The notes under the pieces were generated by a model, which did no database searches, was not told the origin of the DNA, and saw nothing but the letters and a program-made list of their open reading frames with translations. A DNA stretch of 64,000 nt from Streptomyces sp. DG1A-41 (GTDB lineage Bacteria; Actinomycetota; Actinomycetes; Streptomycetales; Streptomycetaceae), in assembly GCF_037055355.1 (NCBI RefSeq), contig NZ_CP146350.1, positions 124,001 through 188,000 of the forward strand, written 5' to 3'. The translations under genes were made by a program, and so were the position numbers. Positions 58,764 to 64,000 of the stretch are shown here, piece after piece (within the stretch, counting starts at the first letter, position 1; the number at the start of each line of letters is the position of its first letter).

Positions 58764-59808
58764 TCACCGGGCAGGCCAGGCGCCGCACGGTGGCGGGCGG
58801 GGTCCGGCCGGTGGCGATGGAGTCCAGGAGGAGCCGGGTGGCGGCCTCCCCCATCTCCCGGTGGGGCAGTGCGACGGTGGTGAGGGGCGGCGCCAGGTGG
58901 GCGGCCATGTGCTCCTGGTCGTCGTAGCCCACCACCGACAGGTCGCCGGGTACGGCGATCGCGAGCCGGGTCGCGGCGTGCAGGACACCCGCCGCGACCC
59001 GGTCGTTGTAGGCGAAGATCCCGGTGGGGCGGCGGTCGGCCGGGGCACCGTCGAGGAGTCGGACGGCACCCTCGTAGCCGCCGGAGATCTCACCTCCGGT
59101 CCGTACGACCCAGTCCCGGGGCACGGTGATGCCCTCGGCGCGCAGCGCGTCGCGGAAACCGCGCAGCCGCTCCACGGAGGCGATGTCGTTCTGCCCGCCG
59201 ACGAGCGCGACCCGCCGGTGCCCCTGCTCCAGCAGCAGCCGGGCCGCCGTACGGCCGCCGGCGCGCTCGGCGGGGATGACGGCGGGCAGCGAGTCGTCCT
59301 CGGGCAGGCAGTTGGCCAGCACGGAGTGGGTGCGGTGCAGTCCCTCGGGGACCCGGACGCGGCGCAGGGACATGGCCGCGTAGATGATGCCGTCGACGCG
59401 CCGGTCGAGGAGTTCGGCGACCGCCGCGTCCTCCTTGGCCGGGTCGCCGCCGGAGTCGACGGTGAGGACCAGGTGCTCGCCGGCCCAGGCGGTGTCCATG
59501 GCGCCGCGCAGCAGCCGTCCGGCGAACGGCGAGGAGGCGATCTCGTCGGTGACCAGCCCGATCACGGCCGTACGGCTGCGGCGCAGGCCGCGGGCGACGG
59601 GGTCGGGCCGGTAGCCGAGCTGGACCGCGGCCTGCCGGATGCGCTCCTGGGTGGCGGGCGAGAGGTTGCCCTCGGCGCGGCCGTTGAACACGAAGGACAC
59701 CGCGGTGTGCGACACGCCGGCGAGCCGGGCGACGTCCCGCGAGGTGGGACGCCCCGGTCGTGTCGCCGGCTTCTCCTCGGCGCTGCCCATGCCGTCCGCC
59801 GTCCTCAT
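58726..59808 (-). CDS. LacI-family regulator of the fructan operon
   Basis: 360 aa from ATG 59808 (GGTGGGGG upstream); an internal ATG at 59790 is possible. The HTH is TSRDVARLAGVSHTAVSFVF, with the hinge helix in LGYRPDPVARGLRR. The periplasmic-binding-protein-like effector domain has VIGLVTDEIASSPFAGRLLR, GIFAYNDRVAAGVLHAATRL and LSVVGYDDQEHMAAHLAPPL. It is convergent with, and overlaps, the GH32 gene. It most likely represses the operon at 54153-58763 through the CTAACACGAGTTAG site and is relieved by an imported fructoside. Confidence 0.9.
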   Translation of the reverse strand: MRTADGMGSAEEKPATRPGRPTSRDVARLAGVSHTAVSFVFNGRAEGNLSPATQERIRQAAVQLGYRPDPVARGLRRSRTAVIGLVTDEIASSPFAGRLLRGAMDTAWAGEHLVLTVDSGGDPAKEDAAVAELLDRRVDGIIYAAMSLRRVRVPEGLHRTHSVLANCLPEDDSLPAVIPAERAGGRTAARLLLEQGHRRVALVGGQNDIASVERLRGFRDALRAEGITVPRDWVVRTGGEISGGYEGAVRLLDGAPADRRPTGIFAYNDRVAAGVLHAATRLAIAVPGDLSVVGYDDQEHMAAHLAPPLTTVALPHREMGEAATRLLLDSIATGRTPPATVRRLACPVISRASVGPAPIR

Positions 59809-59899
59809 CCCCCACCTGCCCGGTTGATCATTGCTCACCCTATCCGTGACGCTGGAGGGACGACACAGGCAGACGACACAGTCACCGGTAGGTCCGACG

Positions 59900-60407
59900 G
59901 TGATCAGCATCCCGACGCACGCGCTCGACGACGGTACGACGCTCCCCGCCCTGGGCCTGGGCACCTGGCCACTCGGCGACGACGAGGCGCAGCAGGCGGT
60001 GCTCTCGGCCCTGGAGGCGGGGTACCGCCTGAAGGAGACCGGGATGCTGCCCTCCGTCGACCAGATCGAGCTGCACCCCTTCCTGCCGCAGGACGACCTG
60101 CGCGCCTGCCACGCGGGCAAGAGCGTTCTGACCGAGCGCTGGAGTCCGCTGGGCCGGGGCACGACCCTGCTTCAGGATCCCGCCGTGGCGCGGATCGCCT
60201 AGGCGCACGGCGTGACGCCCGGGCAGGTCGTGCTGCGCTGGCACACGCAGCTGGGCGCGGTGCCCATCCCGAAGTCGGCGAACCCCGAGCGGCAGCGCGA
60301 GAACCTCGACGTCTTCGGCTCCGAGTGGAGCGAGGACGAGATGGCCGCCGTCGGACCGGGCGCACCGGCGGGTCGGCGCGGACCTCGAGGTGCACGAGGA
60401 GTTCTGA
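59900..60407 (+). pseudogene. Aldo/keto reductase pseudogene
   Basis: Remnant of an aldo/keto reductase. From GTG 59900 the N-terminal family motif is intact (LDDGTTLPALGLGTWPL). The sequence then jumps from LSALEAGYRL to DQIELHPFLPQDDLRA, losing roughly the middle 100-plus residues with the catalytic Tyr and Lys. An in-frame TAG at 60200-60202 follows. Beyond it the C-terminal motif VVLRWHTQLGAVPIPKSAN and NLDVFGSEWSEDEMAAV continue, then a frameshift leads to the usual end DLEVHEEF (stop 60405-60407). Deletion, nonsense and frameshift together make this a definite pseudogene. Confidence 0.9.
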
Positions 60408-60446
60408 CGGGTACCCGGGGCCCGGCGAGGCAGGAAGGAGCCGCAG

Positions 60447-61058
60447 GTGGCCGAGCGGGACCGGCTGCGGGACTACCGCGGCAAGCGCGACTTCGGCCGG
60501 ACCGGCGAGCCCCGTGGCAGCGGGGAGCCCGCCGGGGACCGGCCCCGGTTCGTGGTGCAGATCCATGACGCGAGCACGATGCACTTCGACTTCCGGTTGC
60601 AGGTGGACGACGTCCTGAAGTCCTGGTCGATCCCCAAGGGCCCCTCGGCTGATCCGAAGGACAAGCGGCTGGCCGTGCCCACGGAGGACCATCCGCTGGA
60701 GTACGAGGAGTTCGAGGGAGTGATCCCCCGCGGCGAGTACGGCGGCGGCACGGTGATCGTCTGGGACCACGGCACGTACGAGCCGCTGAGCCACGACCGC
60801 AGGGGACGGCCGGTGGACTTCGCCGAGTCGCTGGAGCGCGGGCACGCCACGTTCCGGCTGAACGGGGCGAAGCTGCGCGGCGAGTACGCCCTGACCCGGT
60901 TCCGCGGCGGTCAGGGCGGTGACGGCGAGGAGGCCTGGCTGCTGGTGAAACGGGCCGGGGGCGCCCGTACACACGGGGCTCCCGATCCGCGCCGCGCGCG
61001 TTCGGCCGTGTCCGGGCGCACCCTCGCCCAGGTCGTCTCGGACGCGGCCGGGGAGTGA
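60447..61058 (+). CDS. LigD-type 3'-phosphoesterase (DNA ligase N-terminal domain protein)
   Basis: Stand-alone member of the LigD 3'-phosphoesterase domain, which trims 3'-phosphate or ribonucleotide ends during bacterial non-homologous end joining. 203 aa from GTG 60447 with GAAGGAG eight bases upstream. The metal/catalytic residues are in FVVQIHDASTMHFDFRLQVD (two His and Asp). WSIPKGPSADPKDKRLAVPT, EDHPLEYEEFEGVIPRGEYG and GTVIVWDHGTYEPL complete the fold. A C-terminal Arg-rich extension follows. It precedes a decayed ATP-dependent ligase. Confidence 0.93.
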   Translation: MAERDRLRDYRGKRDFGRTGEPRGSGEPAGDRPRFVVQIHDASTMHFDFRLQVDDVLKSWSIPKGPSADPKDKRLAVPTEDHPLEYEEFEGVIPRGEYGGGTVIVWDHGTYEPLSHDRRGRPVDFAESLERGHATFRLNGAKLRGEYALTRFRGGQGGDGEEAWLLVKRAGGARTHGAPDPRRARSAVSGRTLAQVVSDAAGE

Positions 61059-61064
61059 ACGGCG

Positions 61065-61250
61065 ATGGCCGGTTGCCTTTAGACCCTGCCCGAGGGGCAG
61101 CGGCGGCTTCTCGGGGTGGCCCGTCCGGGGGCGGAACTGGCCGCGCGCCCGACGCTCGCCACGCTGAGCGACCGGCGGGACTTCTCGGACGCGGACGAGG
61201 AATGGGGTTCGAGCGGAAGTCATGGACAGGTTTCGGCGCCGTCCGTTGTC
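61065..61250 (+). pseudogene. ATP-dependent DNA ligase remnant (N-terminal end)
   Basis: Immediately after the phosphoesterase gene, ATG 61065 reads MAGCL and a TAG. The same frame then continues TLPEGQRRLLGVARPGAELA and ATLSDRRDFSDADEEW, the characteristic start of bacterial ATP-dependent (LigD/LigC-type) ligases. At W the match moves by frameshift to GFERKSW, near the nucleotidyl-lysine motif, and then ends. Most of the ligase is missing. The intact phosphoesterase and dead ligase were probably one repair locus. Confidence 0.65.
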
Positions 61251-61461
61251 CATGTGGGCCAGGACCCGTCCGGTCAGCGGAGAGTTCCACCGGACAGGCC
61301 CTGGCGGATTGAGAGGGGGTGTTACCCCCATTACCTTCTTGATCGGCGCCGCAATCGGGGTCTCGGACTCCGGGCCCGGCATGACCGGTGCCGCGCGGCG
61401 TTGTTCGACGAGTGAGGGAAATGTGTCCGTGCACCACTTGGGAGACGGTTCCTTGACCGCG

Positions 61462-61690
61462 AGGGGGTTGAGTTCCCACGCGTCGACGGTGCAGCCGAGG
61501 CGGGCGCCGGGCGATGTGCGGACCTGTAGTCGCCAGGGGCCGGGGCCTGTGGGTAGCAGCGCAGGGTGAGGACCTGTCCGGTCGAGGTGAGGAAGATTTC
61601 GGCGATGGAGTGGTCGACTACCAGGCGCAGGTCGATCGGTTGGTCGGTGGGGCGGAGGGAGTGCGGAGGCGGTTCGCGCGTGGCGGTGTC
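61462..61690 (-). pseudogene. C-terminal remnant of a GH32 glycoside hydrolase
   Basis: The minus strand reads PIDLRLVVDHSIAEIFLTS, the hallmark C-terminal beta-sandwich strand of GH32 enzymes. A one-base frame change at about 61560 leads to GPWRLQVRTSPGARLGCTV and DAWELNPLAVKE. Everything N-terminal of about 61690, including the catalytic five-blade domain, is missing. It lies directly downstream of a truncated sugar permease gene, as the intact GH32 gene does in the 54-58 kb operon. Confidence 0.65.
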
Positions 61691-61717
61691 CGGATGGAGG
61701 GCCCCGTCGCGGTGGGG

Positions 61718-62322
61718 TTATTCCTTGACGGCGCCCGCGTTGGCGCCCTGGACGAAGTACCGCTGGAAGCAGAAGAACAGCACGGCGACGGGATGGTGGC
61801 CATCAGGGCCGCTGCCAGTTTCAGGGGGCACTGGGCGCCTTGGCCCGGGCTGCCGGAGACGAAGCGGGCGAGGCCGGTGGTGAGGGTTTCGTACTGGCTG
61901 GACTGGGTGGCGACGAGGAGGTTGGTGAACTCGTTCCAGGAGCCCTGGAAGGACAGGATGGTCAGGGTGATCAGGGCGGGGCGGGCCCTGGGCAGGACGA
62001 TCGACCAGAAGGTGCGGAAGACGCCGGCGCCGTCCATCTTCGCGGCCTCTTCGACCTCGCGGGGGATGGGCTCGAAGAACTGCTTCATGATGAAGATGCC
62101 CACGGCGTCCACCAGCAGCGGCAGGATCTTGGCGGCGTAGGTGTCGAACAGCCCGAAGGTGTTGAGCACCACGAACTTCGGGATCAGCAGGGTCGCGGGC
62201 GGCACCGCCAGGATGGTCATGACGAAGGCGAACAGCAGCCTGCGGCCGGGGAAGTTCAGGCGGGCGAGCGCGTAGCCGGCCATCGAGTCGAACAGCACGC
62301 GTCCGGCCGTGACGGTGACAGA
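61718..62322 (-). pseudogene. Truncated and frameshifted MalG-type sugar permease
   Basis: C-terminal two thirds of a carbohydrate ABC permease. Reading starts inside the protein near SVTVTAGRVLFDSMAGYALA, continues LFAFVMTILAVPPATLLIPK and the EAA loop REVEEAAKMDGAGVFRTFWS, then LTILSFQGSWNEFTNLLVA. At about 61791 one base is missing, and the true end VLFFCFQRYFVQGANAGAVK continues in another frame to TAA at 61718-61720. The first 90 or so residues are cut off at about 62322, 50 bp from the LacI gene. A decayed relative of the permease at 56512-57384. Confidence 0.85.
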
Positions 62323-62371
62323 GGTGGGTGCAACCGACCGGAGAGGGAAAGGCAGTCCGGTCGGCCAGGAG

Positions 62372-63436
62372 CTACGCCCGGTCGGACAGCGGCGCGTCGG
62401 CGCTGTCGCGCACGATCAGGGACGGCTTCAGCAGGAGCCGCTCGGGCGGGGAGTCAGGGGCCGCGATCCGGGCCAGCAGCAGTCGTACGCACTCCCGGCC
62501 GACCTCCTCCAGCGGCTGGGCGACGGAGGACAGGCCGGGCGAGAGCAGCTCGGCGGTCGGCGAGTCGTCGAAGCCGACCACGGCGACGTCACGGCCCGGG
62601 GCGAGGCCACGCTCGCGCAGTGTCTGGTAGCAGCCGAGGGCCAGCACGTCGCTCGCCGCGACGACCGCGGTCGCGCCGCCGTCCAGCAGCGGTTTGGCCG
62701 CGGTACGCGCAGCCTCGATGTCGTTCACGATGCTCTGCCCGCGCCGGCCGCGGGTCGGAAGTCCGTGCCGCCGCATGGCCCGCAGCCAGCCCTCGGCACG
62801 GTCGTCACCCGCACCGGAGGTGCCGCGCTCCCAGCCGAGGAAGGCGATCTTGCGATGCCCGAGGGCCACCAAGTGCTCGACGGCCGCATCGGTGCCGCAG
62901 GCGCCGTCGACGTCGACCCAGTCACCGAGGGGCCGTCCCGACCACATCCGGCCGAACCCGATGAACGGCACGCCCCGCTTGGTCAGCCACGACTGGCGTG
63001 GGTCACCGCGCTCGGTGCAGCTGAGCACAAAGCCGTCGACCTCGTGCTGAGCCAGCAGAGTCTCGTAGCCCTCCAGGCTCGGGCCGCCGGGCGGGGATGC
63101 GAACAGCAGGATCCGGTACCCCGCCTCGTCGGCGGCATCCGACAGGGCATGCAGGAAGCGGTCCATGACCGCGCCCGCGGTGCCGGGCGGAGTGGGCTGA
63201 ATGCCGTAGCCGATGAGCTTGCTCGAACCGCTGCGCAGCGTCTGCGCCGCCCGGCTGGGCCGGTAGCCCATCTCGTCGATCGCGCGGCGGACCCGCTCCA
63301 GGGTCTCGGGCCGCAGCATGTCCGGCGAGTTGATCGCGTTGGACACGGTCTGCATCGACACCCCGGCCCGGGCGGCGACCATGGCGAGGGTCACCGGTCC
63401 CCCGTTGGGCGAGGAGTTCTTACTGGAGCGGGGCAT
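62372..63436 (-). CDS. LacI-family transcriptional regulator
   Basis: 354 aa from ATG 63436. The HTH TLAMVAARAGVSMQTVSNAI and hinge MGYRPSRAAQTLRSG are followed by the effector domain: IQPTPPGTAGAVMDRFLHAL, FVLSCTERGD, VVAASDVLALGCYQTLRERG and VAVVGFDDSPTAELLSPGLS. It lies upstream of the truncated permease and GH32 remnants on the same strand, so it is probably the regulator left from a decayed sugar-uptake locus. It diverges from a glycogen-debranching-like gene, with a symmetric pair of half-sites between them. Confidence 0.9.
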   Translation of the reverse strand: MPRSSKNSSPNGGPVTLAMVAARAGVSMQTVSNAINSPDMLRPETLERVRRAIDEMGYRPSRAAQTLRSGSSKLIGYGIQPTPPGTAGAVMDRFLHALSDAADEAGYRILLFASPPGGPSLEGYETLLAQHEVDGFVLSCTERGDPRQSWLTKRGVPFIGFGRMWSGRPLGDWVDVDGACGTDAAVEHLVALGHRKIAFLGWERGTSGAGDDRAEGWLRAMRRHGLPTRGRRGQSIVNDIEAARTAAKPLLDGGATAVVAASDVLALGCYQTLRERGLAPGRDVAVVGFDDSPTAELLSPGLSSVAQPLEEVGRECVRLLLARIAAPDSPPERLLLKPSLIVRDSADAPLSDRA

Positions 63437-63479
63437 GCGGCTCTCCGACGTGCAGAGGATCTTGTGTACTCGATTTTAG

Positions 63480-63531
63480 CGTTCCAAAGTCGTTGTCATC
63501 GCTCTGAAGAGTGCTTACTGTCTTTGGAACG
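63480..63531. promoter_or_regulatory. Inverted 10-nt repeats between the LacI and debranching genes
   Basis: CGTTCCAAAG (63480-63489) and its exact complement CTTTGGAACG (63522-63531) lie 42 bp apart centre to centre (about four helical turns) in the divergent promoter region. They are candidate operator halves or paired sites for the LacI protein. Confidence 0.55.
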
Positions 63532-63557
63532 TTCGAATGCTGAGAGGTTGTACTTCC

Positions 63558-64000
63558 TTGGACACCACTGTCAAGACCCAGGACACCAACGGTTCGGTCA
63601 CCACAGACCCGTCCGCGAGCGCGGGCATGCAGCCGTTCCTGCATGACGCGGTCGTCACGCTGCACGCACCCAGCCTCGTCATCTCGCATGCGGACGGGCA
63701 GCTCAACGGTGGTGCGGACGGCTTTTACCACGGCGACCGCAGAGCACTGTCACACCTCACCGTCGCCGCCGAAGGCATCGCCCTGGTGCCGGTCGCCGGT
63801 GGCTTCCGAGGCGCGGACCGCGCGGAGTTCCGGGATGTTCTGCGCGGCCTCGGCGAGAGCACGCCCGACCCGGCCGTGGCCCTCCACCGCCGTCGTAGCA
63901 CGGCGGCAGGCCGGTTCGAGGAGCGCTTGGAGGTCACCAACGCGGGCAGCCGGCAGGTCCACCTCCGTCTGACGGTGACCGCCGGGACGGACCTCGCCAC
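63558..64000 (+). CDS. Glycogen-debranching N-terminal domain protein (partial)
   Basis: First 147 codons of a gene leaving the window, from TTG 63558 with GAGAGG ten bases upstream. PFLHDAVVTLHAPSLVISHA, GQLNGGADGFYHGDRRALSH and LTVAAEGIALVPVAGGFRGA fit the N-terminal domain of bacterial amylo-alpha-1,6-glucosidase/glycogen-debranching-like proteins, and FEERLEVTNAGSRQVHLRL is a following beta strand region. No signal peptide is seen. It is divergent from the LacI gene and probably controlled through the paired half-sites. Confidence 0.75.
   Translation, partial: MDTTVKTQDTNGSVTTDPSASAGMQPFLHDAVVTLHAPSLVISHADGQLNGGADGFYHGDRRALSHLTVAAEGIALVPVAGGFRGADRAEFRDVLRGLGESTPDPAVALHRRRSTAAGRFEERLEVTNAGSRQVHLRLTVTAGTDLA

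Overview
The window is high-GC actinobacterial DNA, almost certainly a Streptomyces chromosome. The evidence is very strong GC bias at third codon positions, frequent GTG/TTG starts, ATGA/GTGA translational coupling, a conservon (cvn) operon, a streptogrisin-type protease, an AA10 lytic polysaccharide monooxygenase (LPMO), CebR-type operator palindromes, and TTA leucine codons in only two of the genes I checked. The gene content (secreted enzymes, sugar uptake, glycan cluster, many broken genes) fits an accessory part of the chromosome. No rRNA, tRNA, CRISPR array or insertion sequence was recognised.

Layout. 1-3.6 kb, all minus strand: a partial secreted DUF1996 protein, an AA10 LPMO with a CebR-like box upstream, and a GNAT acetyltransferase with a second CebR-like palindrome at its start. 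3.6-4.1 kb: two decayed genes. 4.1-13.4 kb: a YihY/BrkB membrane protein, a flavodoxin, an SRPBCC protein, a very large P-type ATPase with a His-rich partner, then a nucleotidyltransferase, a BON-domain protein and a frameshifted metallophosphoesterase. 14-21.5 kb: a chitin-binding streptogrisin-like protease, an Orn/Lys/Arg decarboxylase, an M20 peptidase, a DoxX-like protein, a hemerythrin and a frameshifted MFS exporter.

22.1-32.1 kb, minus strand: a nine-gene operon with most joints overlapping by 4 nt. It encodes a heptose pathway (GmhA, HldE-type kinase/nucleotidyltransferase, GmhB-type phosphatase), a GT9 heptosyltransferase-like enzyme, three other glycosyltransferases (one frameshifted), a carbamoyltransferase and a UDP-glucuronate-decarboxylase-like SDR. 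It lies between two gene-free repeat blocks; the upstream block holds a perfect 47-bp tandem repeat. I infer that it makes a carbamoylated, heptose-containing glycan or glycoconjugate.

33.2-39.5 kb: small hypothetical genes, a secreted protein with an in-frame stop, a fructosamine-kinase-like protein, a catalase and two gene remnants. 39.9-45.4 kb: a complete conservon (sensor ATPase, roadblock, DUF742, GTPase) ending in two P450s. The first P450 lacks the ExxR arginine, and the sensor gene has TTA as its fourth codon. 45.6-54 kb: a regulator with two C-terminal HTH blocks, a YciO-type protein, dienelactone hydrolase, MHYT sensor, calcineurin-like phosphoesterase, LLM flavin oxidoreductase and TauD-type dioxygenase.

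54.1-59.8 kb: an intact fructan/sucrose uptake operon (binding protein, two permeases, intracellular GH32) with a convergent LacI regulator and a candidate operator. 59.9-63.4 kb: a chain of remnants (aldo/keto reductase, ATP-dependent ligase, GH32 C-terminus, MalG-type permease) around an intact LigD-type phosphoesterase and a second LacI regulator. This looks like a second, decayed sugar-uptake locus. The window ends inside a glycogen-debranching-like gene.

At least four genes carry a single-base frameshift with otherwise intact motifs. Whether these are real mutations or consensus errors cannot be settled from one sequence.
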